A stretch of DNA of 64,000 nucleotides. It comes from Emticicia aquatilis (GTDB lineage Bacteria; Bacteroidota; Bacteroidia; Cytophagales; Spirosomataceae). Location of the stretch: NCBI RefSeq assembly GCF_014644295.1, contig NZ_BMKK01000015.1, forward strand, positions 60,966 through 124,965, in the 5' to 3' direction. Position 1 is the stretch's first letter, and every line of letters begins with the position of its first letter. Below the pieces are notes generated by a model. That model was not told the origin of the DNA. It did no database searches and saw nothing but the letters and a program-made list of their open reading frames with translations. The position numbers and the translations under genes were made by a program. Positions 35,387 to 48,800 of the stretch are shown one piece after another.

Positions 35387-35425
35387 TTTATTAACTTTGT
35401 GAATGATACTCTAACACTGAAGAAA

Positions 35426-36760
35426 ATGCGAAAAACAAAACTCTCTGAAAATGTAGCAAACCAAATAAAACTTATCCGAAAATCAAATAAGCTGGTAGAA
35501 GCTCGCTACAAATTTGATATTTGGGAAATGAGAGTTTTTGTAAAAATGCTCACACTGATACGTCCAGAAGACCAAGATTTTGCTCAATACCGCATCAACT
35601 CCACTGAAATCATCCATGATTTTGGTTTATACGATAACGGTTCTATCTACAAATCTATCAAAGAAGGAGCTGAAAAACTTTTAACCAAACAGGTTGAGAT
35701 TGAAAGGATTGATGAAGAAGGACGCAAAAAACGAATAAAGGCGAATCTGATTAGTTCGACGGAAAGTTTTGTTGATGAAAATGAAGGGACTGATATTATA
35801 CTGAAATTCGACCCCGAGCTCAGACGCCACTTGCTTGATTTGAAAGAAAAGTATTTAACGTATGATGTAAGAAATATTTTGAAACTAACGAGTGTGTATT
35901 CAATCAGAATTTATGAACTGCTAAAACAGTATGAAGGAATGATTGATGAATCGAAACAAGGTTATGCCAAGCGTAAATTTAGCATAGATGAATTGAAGAA
36001 AGTCTTAGGAATTGAGGAAGGGGAGTATCAACTGTACGGGCATTTTAAGAATAAGATAATTCTAAAAGCACAAAAGGACTTAGAATCTGAAACAGATATT
36101 AGATTTGAAATTGAGGAAGAAAAATCGAGTCGAAAAATTGTTTCGATAATTTTCTTGATTTATCGAAACAACAAAAACTCTAAAAAAGAGCCGAAATCTA
36201 AAAAACAAATAACGGAAAGTGTACACCCAAAGTTTAATAAGATTTATACAAAAGTAAAAGATTTTGTTTCAGTAGAAATTGTAGAGAGTTGGTTTAAAGA
36301 AATTCCGTACGAACAAATTGAAGTAGGAGTGGGGTATGCCCTTTCGCAACATAAGCGTGGAAAAGTGAACGATATGGTTAAGTACTTACAAAAAATGGTT
36401 CGCACCGAAATAAGTCCAACTATTGAGAGAAAGTCAATTCCAACCACTGCACCTATCATTAGGTTTGAAAACGAAGAAGCAGTAGAAGAAATTGCCAAAC
36501 TAAAATCGGCCAGCGACTTAGTTTTTAATGAAATATGCAATGATTTACTGGCCACCAACAAAACACTCAAAAACCAAATCATGATTAATATGCAAAATGG
36601 TTTGTTTGCAAAATTCTACAATCAGAGTTTATCATTTGAACAAAACTTAAAAGACCCAATGGTAGGAGGGGCCATGAAAGGACTTATTCATCAGGCTTTT
36701 CCCGAAGCGTTCACAGAATATGACAACATGATAAAAAGGCTTAAACAATTGGAGAAATAA
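35426..36760 (+). CDS. Rep_3 family replication initiator (rep2)
   Basis: I chose the ATG at 35426 (444 residues, MRKTKLSENVANQIKLIRKSNKLVEARYKF). A GTG at 35381 would start inside the operator-like inverted repeat. The first winged-helix domain includes FDIWEMRVFVKMLTLI and ILKLTSVYSIRIYELLKQYEGM. The second includes FSIDELKKVLGIEEGEYQLYGHFKNKIILKAQKDLESETDIRFEIEEEKSSRKIVSIIFLI. A long C-terminal extension of about 170 residues (from about residue 270) is larger than in typical Rep proteins. It is the most likely initiator for the iteron origin just upstream. The CRISPR trailer begins less than 140 bp after its stop. Confidence 0.9.
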   Translation: MRKTKLSENVANQIKLIRKSNKLVEARYKFDIWEMRVFVKMLTLIRPEDQDFAQYRINSTEIIHDFGLYDNGSIYKSIKEGAEKLLTKQVEIERIDEEGRKKRIKANLISSTESFVDENEGTDIILKFDPELRRHLLDLKEKYLTYDVRNILKLTSVYSIRIYELLKQYEGMIDESKQGYAKRKFSIDELKKVLGIEEGEYQLYGHFKNKIILKAQKDLESETDIRFEIEEEKSSRKIVSIIFLIYRNNKNSKKEPKSKKQITESVHPKFNKIYTKVKDFVSVEIVESWFKEIPYEQIEVGVGYALSQHKRGKVNDMVKYLQKMVRTEISPTIERKSIPTTAPIIRFENEEAVEEIAKLKSASDLVFNEICNDLLATNKTLKNQIMINMQNGLFAKFYNQSLSFEQNLKDPMVGGAMKGLIHQAFPEAFTEYDNMIKRLKQLEK

Positions 36761-36831
36761 ACGAGTTTACTACACCCGAAAACTTGCGTAATAAACACTA
36801 CTTTTTGTATTTGTGAAATCCTCATTCAAGA

Positions 36832-36861
36832 TATGGTGTATTATAAAAGAGCAATTGGAGA
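36832..36861 (-). repeat. Decayed CRISPR repeat at the trailer end
   Basis: The right part (TTATAAAAGAGCAATTGGAG) still resembles the repeat's end (CCATAAAGGTGCGATTGGAG), while the left part has diverged. It is separated from the first clear repeat by exactly 36 bp (36862-36897), the normal spacer length, so it is probably an old array unit. Confidence 0.55.
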
Positions 36862-36897
36862 ATTAAAGTCGTCGTTCTGATAAATGATATTCATAAA

Positions 36898-39800
36898 ATT
36901 TCAATTCCATAAAGATGTGATTGGAGTGGCTATATCTCCGAGCTTCGTCATTTCCTCCATCGTATTTCAATTCCATAATGGTGCGATTGGAGTATTATCC
37001 ATCACCGCCACGGGAAGCCCGTCGGCTATATTTCAATTCCATAAAGGTGCGATTGGAGTAGGTTCAGAAACGAGCGTTCCAACTGGCTCAAAAGCATTTC
37101 AATTCCATAAAGGTGCGATTGGAGTTCTTGGCGATGTTGTTCAAGAACAGGCTAAGCCATATTTCAATTCCATAAAGGTGCGATTGGAGTTTGACCTTGC
37201 GGCTATTGTCATTGCTGCTGGCAAAATTTCAATTCCATAAAGGTGCGATTGGAGTTTCCCTCAGTACCTTCAAAAATGCCAAAATTATATTTATTTCAAT
37301 TCCATAAAGGTGCGATTGGAGTCCATGCTATGCCCTACTAAAATAACTTTTTCGGCATATTTCAATTCCATAAAGGTGCGATTGGAGTAATATCAGTTAG
37401 TGGGTTTCATATATTTCTTGAGTTATTTCAATTCCATAAAGGTGCGATTGGAGTATGCTCGAATCGTAAATCGGCAATGATTGTGTAAAAATTTCAATTC
37501 CATAAAGGTGCGATTGGAGTGTACCGTCATTGGGATAAATTGATAAAAACACTTAGATTTCAATTCCATAAAGGTGCGATTGGAGTTTCTTACCTCCTAT
37601 AATTATTGAGGTTAATTTTTAAATTTCAATTCCATAAAGGTGCGATTGGAGTATTTGAGAGGTTGTAAGGGGTACGTAAGTGACTGTTATTTCAATTCCA
37701 TAAAGGTGCGATTGGAGTTCATAGATGAGCCGCAAGGAATTGCCCAATATTCCATTTCAATTCCATAAAGGTGCGATTGGAGTGCCGTCAATCATTAGAA
37801 ACGGATACGGTGTTTCTTCATTTCAATTCCATAAAGGTGCGATTGGAGTTTTTTATATTTCAATTACTTTGAAATCCGTTCAAACATTTCAATTCCATAA
37901 AGGTGCGATTGGAGTTTCATAATTACTATCAACATCTCATTTGCGAATCGTATTTCAATTCCATAAAGGTGCGATTGGAGTTTTGATTGACTGGGAGCAA
38001 AATGTTGACTACGCTGAATTTCAATTCCATAAAGGTGCGATTGGAGTTTTGCAATAAATTCTTCGACAGCTTGGGTGTATATTATTTCAATTCCATAAAG
38101 GTGCGATTGGAGTACAAAGAAAAATTGTCCGATAGCTCCAACTATGTAAATTTCAATTCCATAAAGGTGCGATTGGAGTTACACCCGTTCCAAGTCCGCT
38201 AATACCCGTCGAAACATTTCAATTCCATAAAGGTGCGATTGGAGTCCCAAATTCCCGACATCATCCAATCTACTGCCTTCAATTTCAATTCCATAAAGGT
38301 GCGATTGGAGTAACTGTCCGAGAATCGTATTTTTGTTTCCAGTCGAAATTTCAATTCCATAAAGGTGCGATTGGAGTATCTTTAGCTCAGTTGGTTAGAG
38401 CATGGCAACGTAATTTCAATTCCATAAAGGTGCGATTGGAGTACTAAATTAAAGTTAAAATCTGCTTGCTTTAGCCCTATTTCAATTCCATAAAGGTGCG
38501 ATTGGAGTATCAATGACACCAGTTGCTATTATTACGTTCTTTATTTCAATTCCATAAAGGTGCGATTGGAGTACGGTATTATACTTTGAGTAGTCGATAC
38601 GGTTTGCAAATTTCAATTCCATAAAGGTGCGATTGGAGTGCTACTAATTAGAAACGCACTCTACAAACTTGCTCAATTTCAATTCCATAAAGGTGCGATT
38701 GGAGTTTCTTGCTTAGGCACTCTGAATGAAATGTTATGTGTATTTCAATTCCATAAAGGTGCGATTGGAGTCTTAATTTACAAGCAGAGTTCTAAACTTA
38801 ATTTCAATTTCAATTCCATAAAGGTGCGATTGGAGTTGCCGAACACTCAAGCCCTTCAGTTAGGCCCACAATATTTCAATTCCATAAAGGTGCGATTGGA
38901 GTACGCTCACGCTGTGGCTTGTTTGATGGCTTTAGGCGATTTCAATTCCATAAAGGTGCGATTGGAGTCCACTCCCACCTGTTTACAGTGCTAAAACTTC
39001 AAAAATTTCAATTCCATAAAGGTGCGATTGGAGTAGAATTTTCTGCCGCCTTTTGCATAATTGCCTAAGTATTTCAATTCCATAAAGGTGCGATTGGAGT
39101 AATACCAGATGATGATTGCAACATGGCTCAGACCCTATTTCAATTCCATAAAGGTGCGATTGGAGTGACAGTACAGGGGTCAAAGGTAACAAATGCGAAA
39201 GCATTTCAATTCCATAAAGGTGCGATTGGAGTCCAAAACCAATACCGGCAAAAGGTGCATTATCACTCATTTCAATTCCATAAAGGTGCGATTGGAGTTC
39301 CGATTCATAGAAGCTCTGCACAACATACTGTGGTATTTCAATTCCATAAAGGTGCGATTGGAGTGTCGTTTGTATGTCGCACACTTCTCAAGGTCTGCTC
39401 ATTTCAATTCCATAAAGGTGCGATTGGAGTGATTTTATATTTTCATTCATTGCCAGTTCCTTGAGATTTCAATTCCATAAAGGTGCGATTGGAGTCCATT
39501 CCGTAGATTGAAACGTAGTTTTTTGCACCGAATTTCAATTCCATAAAGGTGCGATTGGAGTAATGTTGCAGTTCCTGTAAAATTTGCATTATTTATATTT
39601 CAATTCCATAAAGGTGCGATTGGAGTGCAAGTATCATCTTTCTTCTTATATCCCTGCCTCAAATTTCAATTCCATAAAGGTGCGATTGGAGTTTTGGTTT
39701 GATGATGAATTTATTAACAATTTTGATTATTTCAATTCCATAAAGGTGCGATTGGAGTTTCCAATTTCTATTTTTGTTGTCTAAGTGAATTGTATTTCAA

Positions 39801-42800
39801 TTCCATAAAGGTGCGATTGGAGTTTAAGAAGAATCAGGATGAATTTTCGGAAGAAAATGATTTCAATTCCATAAAGGTGCGATTGGAGTTCCTTGTATTT
39901 CGCCAAATACATCAAGTTTTTTGGTATTTCAATTCCATAAAGGTGCGATTGGAGTCCAGTGGGCCAGTTGGAGATGGTTTTATGATTATCTATTTCAATT
40001 CCATAAAGGTGCGATTGGAGTGATTATTCTTGCTTGGATTGTGCTTACCATAATAGTATTTCAATTCCATAAAGGTGCGATTGGAGTGCCGCCCTTCACT
40101 CGCTCATCATAATTGAGAGCCGTATTTCAATTCCATAAAGGTGCGATTGGAGTTCTTTCAGAAATACTCTGTTCTCATTTGCGAATCGTATTTCAATTCC
40201 ATAAAGGTGCGATTGGAGTAAATGACGATGTAAAATTGCATTTGGTTTAACAAGATTTCAATTCCATAAAGGTGCGATTGGAGTTTTAGATTATGAAGAA
40301 TCAAATACACTTGAAGGATTATTTCAATTCCATAAAGGTGCGATTGGAGTAAGGCGGGTGAACCATACGTTTCCGAGCGTGAAACCATTTCAATTCCATA
40401 AAGGTGCGATTGGAGTTTCTTTTGAAAACCTTAAAGACTTAAATCAAGTATCATTTCAATTCCATAAAGGTGCGATTGGAGTATGCCCGCAAATGATGGC
40501 AAACGAGGCTTTCTTTCGATTTCAATTCCATAAAGGTGCGATTGGAGTAACAGCCTTGAGAAATATTTTCTCAAAGTTGCTCACATTTCAATTCCATAAA
40601 GGTGCGATTGGAGTAACGATTTTTTGATTCAAGTAAACAATATAAGGCAAATTTCAATTCCATAAAGGTGCGATTGGAGTAAATTTGTCTCAACCGTTCG
40701 GGCATCGACAAACGAAATTTCAATTCCATAAAGGTGCGATTGGAGTCATTTCAGTCCAATCATCAATAATCATCATTCTCAAATTTCAATTCCATAAAGG
40801 TGCGATTGGAGTAGTCAAACCAACTTAATTCGTCACCAAATTTTTTCGTATTTCAATTCCATAAAGGTGCGATTGGAGTCACCGAACACCCCAAACAAGG
40901 TACTCGTATTGCCAAATTTCAATTCCATAAAGGTGCGATTGGAGTTCTTTAGAAATGTCTTTTGGAACTATGCTTCGCAGCAATTTCAATTCCATAAAGG
41001 TGCGATTGGAGTTTCTTTATCACCTTCAACAGTTATTTTAGTGTAGTCTATTTCAATTCCATAAAGGTGCGATTGGAGTTTTATCCCTAACCATTTTGTC
41101 TATTTGTTCGGGTAAATTTCAATTCCATAAAGGTGCGATTGGAGTGTAGCCTATCAAGCTTCAGCATGGTTACGCAAAAAAATTTCAATTCCATAAAGGT
41201 GCGATTGGAGTTTTGCCGAAAATATCTCATTATCAGGGTGGATAAAAATTTCAATTCCATAAAGGTGCGATTGGAGTAACACGGCAACGACATACCAAGT
41301 TTATAAAGGTCAATTTCAATTCCATAAAGGTGCGATTGGAGTGAAATATTAGAAATTACGGACAGGAAACATGATGCTATTTCAATTCCATAAAGGTGCG
41401 ATTGGAGTTGCTACATCATTTCAATTTGAAGAAGTGGCAGGTGCATTTCAATTCCATAAAGGTGCGATTGGAGTATCGCCACAAGCACAAAAAGCAATAA
41501 TTGTTTTGGGATTTCAATTCCATAAAGGTGCGATTGGAGTAGGTAGAAGACCAAAACCAAAAAATGTTTACTCAACATTTCAATTCCATAAAGGTGCGAT
41601 TGGAGTTGTGTGTTTTTAGCTCATTTTCCAGACTAATGGCTTATTTCAATTCCATAAAGGTGCGATTGGAGTTCTAAATGAAACTCAAACAACAAATGAT
41701 TAGGCTTATTTCAATTCCATAAAGGTGCGATTGGAGTAACAGCTTATTAGAACTTTCCAACCTGTTGAAGAAAATTTCAATTCCATAAAGGTGCGATTGG
41801 AGTTGTAAGGTTATCAGCAGTTTCGCCTATTTTTACACTATTTCAATTCCATAAAGGTGCGATTGGAGTAGTGTTGATGTTGTACCAGTTCCTCCAATTA
41901 CCTTATTTCAATTCCATAAAGGTGCGATTGGAGTTTTTGAATAGCCAAAAATGCTTCTTTTTTATGGTCATTTCAATTCCATAAAGGTGCGATTGGAGTT
42001 ATGAGGGGGATATTTGCAAGGTGTTATACACAGATATTTCAATTCCATAAAGGTGCGATTGGAGTAAATCAATGACACCAGTTACTATTGTTACCTTCTT
42101 TATTTCAATTCCATAAAGGTGCGATTGGAGTAAAAGGCTTTTCTTGATGGTGTTGAAGTGTTACAAATTTCAATTCCATAAAGGTGCGATTGGAGTTTTT
42201 AATTTTCTGTCATTTTGGCACGTTTCGACGTTATTTCAATTCCATAAAGGTGCGATTGGAGTGCTGCTGACTTCTCAGCTTGTACCATGCCATCCAAAAT
42301 TTCAATTCCATAAAGGTGCGATTGGAGTGTAAAGGTTCATCTTAGACTTATACTTACGATAAAATTTCAATTCCATAAAGGTGCGATTGGAGTGAGCAGG
42401 AAAAACGAGCGTATTTAACACACCAAATTATTTCAATTCCATAAAGGTGCGATTGGAGTGAACCATTTCCTTTTACGTTAATTAAATATGCAAATATTTC
42501 AATTCCATAAAGGTGCGATTGGAGTCATAGCGAGGGAAAGAGTAAATTGCATCAGTCAAATTTCAATTCCATAAAGGTGCGATTGGAGTACGTCAAAACC
42601 GTTTCTTGGGCAAGCCTTTGTTGATATTTCAATTCCATAAAGGTGCGATTGGAGTGGGCAGGAAAAACAAGTACGTTTAACACGCCGAATTATTTCAATT
42701 CCATAAAGGTGCGATTGGAGTTTTCGGTTGGATAAAAACCCCTGTTATTATCTCGGATTTCAATTCCATAAAGGTGCGATTGGAGTCCCTATAAGGTGAA

Positions 42801-45800
42801 TTTTTCGCCCCGTGCGAGAGATATTTCAATTCCATAAAGGTGCGATTGGAGTAAGTGATTATGAGACATACTATAATCAACCATAAAGAATTTCAATTCC
42901 ATAAAGGTGCGATTGGAGTTTATCTGTTTGGTGGCAACGAAAACGATGCTACGTAATTTCAATTCCATAAAGGTGCGATTGGAGTTCAATCATTTCGTCG
43001 GAAAGTCGGTCACGAATTACCATTTCAATTCCATAAAGGTGCGATTGGAGTGGTCAAATCTGTTTGTGTAAAGGCTGGGTCGAATACATTTCAATTCCAT
43101 AAAGGTGCGATTGGAGTGCAGTTAGTATCAACGATTCAACTAAACCAAATTCATTTCAATTCCATAAAGGTGCGATTGGAGTAGTGTTTGATAAATCAGC
43201 CGTATCCATTGCACTCGAATTTCAATTCCATAAAGGTGCGATTGGAGTTTAGTCGTCGGAGATGCGTATGACACGCTTACGCTATTTCAATTCCATAAAG
43301 GTGCGATTGGAGTACTTCCAATCGACTCAAAAACACCAGCAAAAGCATCATTTCAATTCCATAAAGGTGCGATTGGAGTAAGCTGAAATACTTGCTCATC
43401 ACAATTACGTTCCGTATTTCAATTCCATAAAGGTGCGATTGGAGTTTTTTGCTTCCTCATTCCATTTGTCATACTCATTAAAATTTCAATTCCATAAAGG
43501 TGCGATTGGAGTAATTTTGTAAAAAAGAAATTTTTCTTCGGTGGCTAATTTCAATTCCATAAAGGTGCGATTGGAGTATTTGCTCTTTATAAGCCTTAGT
43601 TTTTGCTAAAATAATTTCAATTCCATAAAGGTGCGATTGGAGTAGGCACTTTATTGCTGCCTTTTACTGAATTGTAGAGTATTTCAATTCCATAAAGGTG
43701 CGATTGGAGTACAAGCACTCAAACAATTTAGAGACCGTGTAGAAAGATTTCAATTCCATAAAGGTGCGATTGGAGTCCAGTCAATAATTTTGCCAGTTTC
43801 AAGTTCAATTACATTTCAATTCCATAAAGGTGCGATTGGAGTCCGTCAAAACATCATAACTCGCATTGCTTATATCAAATTTCAATTCCATAAAGGTGCG
43901 ATTGGAGTTTCAAAATATGCAACAGCTTCTTCCCATAAACCCTCATTTCAATTCCATAAAGGTGCGATTGGAGTTACTTCGGCATTTGTTTACACTCCTG
44001 TTGCTGTAACATTTCAATTCCATAAAGGTGCGATTGGAGTAGCGGTGAAGTAGTAGCAAGCATGAAGGATAATTAATTTCAATTCCATAAAGGTGCGATT
44101 GGAGTTTGAGATTATTAGGCGTAACGACAATATTTAACGTATTTCAATTCCATAAAGGTGCGATTGGAGTTACCCCTGCAATGACAATTTTAAATAGTGG
44201 AAGCGTATTTCAATTCCATAAAGGTGCGATTGGAGTGTTGCTGAGTGTATTTGCTTGTCTATTATCTGTTCTATTTCAATTCCATAAAGGTGCGATTGGA
44301 GTTGTGGGTGTGTTTTGTATTCTTTTCGGCAGAATTGTATTTCAATTCCATAAAGGTGCGATTGGAGTTATTCTATTTTCATCATTCAAAACTCTTTTAC
44401 CATTATTTCAATTCCATAAAGGTGCGATTGGAGTTACCAAATCAACATTGTCTGTTGTGTATTTAAAATTATTTCAATTCCATAAAGGTGCGATTGGAGT
44501 GACACGCCCGACGATAACGCCCAACATTATTACTATATTTCAATTCCATAAAGGTGCGATTGGAGTCCCAAAGCTCCGTTCTTTTTTTCAATCGTTACTT
44601 TATTTCAATTCCATAAAGGTGCGATTGGAGTGTTGAGTCTTTTTCATCATCTACCACTTACCAAAAAATTTCAATTCCATAAAGGTGCGATTGGAGTCCA
44701 ATTCCGCATTTAAAGTAGTATCATTAAATTTTATTTCAATTCCATAAAGGTGCGATTGGAGTTGGACATATTTCACGAATGAGCAGTAGTGCTTCTGAAT
44801 TTCAATTCCATAAAGGTGCGATTGGAGTAAAGAAATGACAGATAGGCAACTAATGATAAAAGCATTTCAATTCCATAAAGGTGCGATTGGAGTATAAATC
44901 TTGCTTTTTCTTTTTTAAGTCTTCATCGATTTCAATTCCATAAAGGTGCGATTGGAGTAAAACCTCCATTGATATTGAATATATCAACATAACATTTCAA
45001 TTCCATAAAGGTGCGATTGGAGTTGGGCTTATTTCTGCTCAACCTGTTCAGCGTAATGTATTTCAATTCCATAAAGGTGCGATTGGAGTATGTAGGTTTC
45101 GCCATCAAACCCAAGCAAAAATGAATTTCAATTCCATAAAGGTGCGATTGGAGTCCATCACGAACCATCAAGTCGGGGTCAGACAATAACATTTCAATTC
45201 CATAAAGGTGCGATTGGAGTTGCTTGTTATGTTGCTCCTTATGTTTGTGAAGTGAAATTTCAATTCCATAAAGGTGCGATTGGAGTAGTTATTCGCAATA
45301 TTCAGGTTGTTTCGGGTGCAGTATTTCAATTCCATAAAGGTGCGATTGGAGTTGGAAATTTTATACTTGACCAAGATGGTGAAAGGAAAATTTCAATTCC
45401 ATAAAGGTGCGATTGGAGTGCCCAAAGTTCCGTTCTTTTTTTCAATCGTTGCTTTATTTCAATTCCATAAAGGTGCGATTGGAGTCACCAAGCAAAAAAC
45501 GATTTAAGCCCATTCCAGCCGAATTTCAATTCCATAAAGGTGCGATTGGAGTAGGTCAAAATGTACGCTTTTTAACCGATACCGAAAAATTTCAATTCCA
45601 TAAAGGTGCGATTGGAGTTCCCATGATTTTATTGTCATATCGAAACTCTCTAATATTTCAATTCCATAAAGGTGCGATTGGAGTTAGTTCTTGATATACA
45701 CGATATAGTTCGGCACGAAAATTTCAATTCCATAAAGGTGCGATTGGAGTTTGTCAAAGTAACTGCCGAAGGTGTACCCAAATTATTTCAATTCCATAAA

Positions 45801-48800
45801 GGTGCGATTGGAGTCCGCCTTTATCCCCTTCTCCTGATAACGAGCCGTAAGATTTCAATTCCATAAAGGTGCGATTGGAGTCCGCCTTTATCCCCTTCTC
45901 CTGATAACGAGCCGTAAGATTTCAATTCCATAAAGGTGCGATTGGAGTGCCCCCATGATGTATAACTTCTCAGTAGTAGGGGTATTTCAATTCCATAAAG
46001 GTGCGATTGGAGTTACTTTGTTTTTGAGAAAGAAATTACAAATTATAAGATTTCAATTCCATAAAGGTGCGATTGGAGTAAAATGATTATTCCCTCGGTC
46101 ATTTGGACTATTGAAATTTCAATTCCATAAAGGTGCGATTGGAGTCTGTCAATTCCGACAGGGTTTAGAATAGGTTGCTGTAATTTCAATTCCATAAAGG
46201 TGCGATTGGAGTTACTACCTATTTTCCTCGCTCAAGTGGTGTACTTTAATTTCAATTCCATAAAGGTGCGATTGGAGTCTGGCAACTATTAATGATTGTC
46301 GGTATTGCAGCCTAATTTCAATTCCATAAAGGTGCGATTGGAGTCATTAGCCGAAACACCACCCCCTGCTGGTATTCCATATTTCAATTCCATAAAGGTG
46401 CGATTGGAGTAATTTTGGTCGGCTGTGCCAAACTTGTCTTGTAGTATTTCAATTCCATAAAGGTGCGATTGGAGTATGGCTTTATCATAGTTTAAGCCCT
46501 CAAATAAATCGCATTTCAATTCCATAAAGGTGCGATTGGAGTTTAATGCCAAATGTGTTTTCAGAAACGTACATTTCTATTTCAATTCCATAAAGGTGCG
46601 ATTGGAGTACACCGTTCTTTCAAAACGGTATCAATTGACTTGAATTTCAATTCCATAAAGGTGCGATTGGAGTTTGGTTTTTCTCGTAATTTGTTAAGAA
46701 CTCTTTTTCTATTTCAATTCCATAAAGGTGCGATTGGAGTAGCGTGTTCTACGCCAAACGATTCTTCACTACCATATTTCAATTCCATAAAGGTGCGATT
46801 GGAGTTGCCGCACGTTTGGAGTGGTACAACTCATAGTACAATTTCAATTCCATAAAGGTGCGATTGGAGTTTGAAGCCGCAGCTTCCCTTACCCAACCTC
46901 TCGCAAATTTCAATTCCATAAAGGTGCGATTGGAGTAATTTCATTACCTTCAGTATCAACATTTCCAGTGTAATTTCAATTCCATAAAGGTGCGATTGGA
47001 GTGATATTCTGCCATAAAAAAAGAAATCAGCTTTTCGAATTTCAATTCCATAAAGGTGCGATTGGAGTTTTATTAATTGATTCATTTTATTAATTGTCTG
47101 AAAGATTTCAATTCCATAAAGGTGCGATTGGAGTGCATTGCTTTTCTCCAAAAACAATATGCTCAGGTTTATTTCAATTCCATAAAGGTGCGATTGGAGT
47201 TGTAATTGTTCATTTCTTGAATTGCTTCGTCGAGTTCATTTCAATTCCATAAAGGTGCGATTGGAGTACGACTGTCTTCTCTAAAGCTTCAATAATGATT
47301 TCAATTTCAATTCCATAAAGGTGCGATTGGAGTCCCTGGGCTTATGCTGTGGTGGCTGGATGGAAAAAAATTTCAATTCCATAAAGGTGCGATTGGAGTC
47401 AGACGAGCCAATAGACCAAGTGGCCCCGAAAAAGTATTTCAATTCCATAAAGGTGCGATTGGAGTAAAGAAGGTTTTATTGAAGTAACTGGAGAAAATCC
47501 GATTTCAATTCCATAAAGGTGCGATTGGAGTATAAAACAGCTGGGAAGGTACTTATTCCTGGCTGTATTTCAATTCCATAAAGGTGCGATTGGAGTCAAG
47601 CTCGTAACTCAAGCTGACCAAAAAGGTTTCGAATTTCAATTCCATAAAGGTGCGATTGGAGTAACATTCACAAAGTACATGAAGATAAAGTTGAAAACAT
47701 TTCAATTCCATAAAGGTGCGATTGGAGTAACCAAAAATCCTTCTCGGTCACAAGTCTGAAATAAATTTCAATTCCATAAAGGTGCGATTGGAGTTTTAGT
47801 GCGAATTTCAAGAGTTTTTGGGGAGCGATATTTCAATTCCATAAAGGTGCGATTGGAGTGTTTTACTAATATCAACAGGAAGTTTAAGTAGTTTTATTTC
47901 AATTCCATAAAGGTGCGATTGGAGTCGTGAAATATTGCTCACTACCATTATCAGAAATTTTATTTCAATTCCATAAAGGTGCGATTGGAGTTTGAAAACT
48001 CATACGCTCCTTGTGAGCCGAAACTGAATTTCAATTCCATAAAGGTGCGATTGGAGTGCCTTCGCCATAGGAATTGAAACCACCTTTTTCGACATTTCAA
48101 TTCCATAAAGGTGCGATTGGAGTTTCGTAACCTATCAATCCACCCATTCCCCAGTCGGGAATTTCAATTCCATAAAGGTGCGATTGGAGTATATCTGGGA
48201 GATGTATTTTTGTATAATCAATTGGATTTCAATTCCATAAAGGTGCGATTGGAGTAGGATAATAATAGCACGATTGCAGGGCCAATCATAATTTCAATTC
48301 CATAAAGGTGCGATTGGAGTAGCCGTTTGGAATCTATATTTTGGACCGTACGCAAAATTTCAATTCCATAAAGGTGCGATTGGAGTACTTGACTTACCAA
48401 CGCACACTATTAACTATACGAAATTTCAATTCCATAAAGGTGCGATTGGAGTAAGCATCGGATAATTTTGTCTTTTCGCACGTTCCATATTTCAATTCCA
48501 TAAAGGTGCGATTGGAGTCCTTTCATTATGAGTATTGAATGTTCTTGCTAAATCATTTCAATTCCATAAAGGTGCGATTGGAGTCTTTCATAGCTAAATC
48601 TTGACGCAATCGAAAAATAGATTTCAATTCCATAAAGGTGCGATTGGAGTTTCGTTATCATCGAGAGATTTTTCAATCTCATCGGCATTTCAATTCCATA
48701 AAGGTGCGATTGGAGTAATTACTGCTGGCGAGGCTGATACGTACAAGAAATATTTCAATTCCATAAAGGTGCGATTGGAGTGTGCGTGAGTAGTTGCTCG

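Larger units (their letters stand above)
34812..35425. other. Replication origin region (AT-rich DNA plus iterons)
   Basis: About 610 bp without a credible gene. The left part (34812-35030) is very AT-rich. The centre and right hold the nine iterons at 35034-35335 and the inverted repeat at 35361-35386. This is the organisation expected of an iteron-type plasmid origin immediately upstream of its rep gene. Confidence 0.7.

Noticed and set aside
35381..35425. Upstream GTG start for rep2
   Set aside because: It would begin inside the operator-like inverted repeat. The ATG at 35426 gives a normal Rep N-terminus.
36761..36897. Leader at the left end of the array
   Set aside because: The left-end repeats are the degenerate ones and the cas genes are at the right end on the minus strand, so the leader belongs at 50301 and beyond.
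38378..38412. tRNA gene in the array
   Set aside because: Only the D-arm is present within one spacer. There is no full cloverleaf, so it is a spacer and not a gene.
48059..48094. Spacer containing GGAATTGAAAC as a second, inverted repeat
   Set aside because: Only 11 bases match and they are in the opposite orientation within a normal-length spacer; it is probably chance or a spacer from another array.
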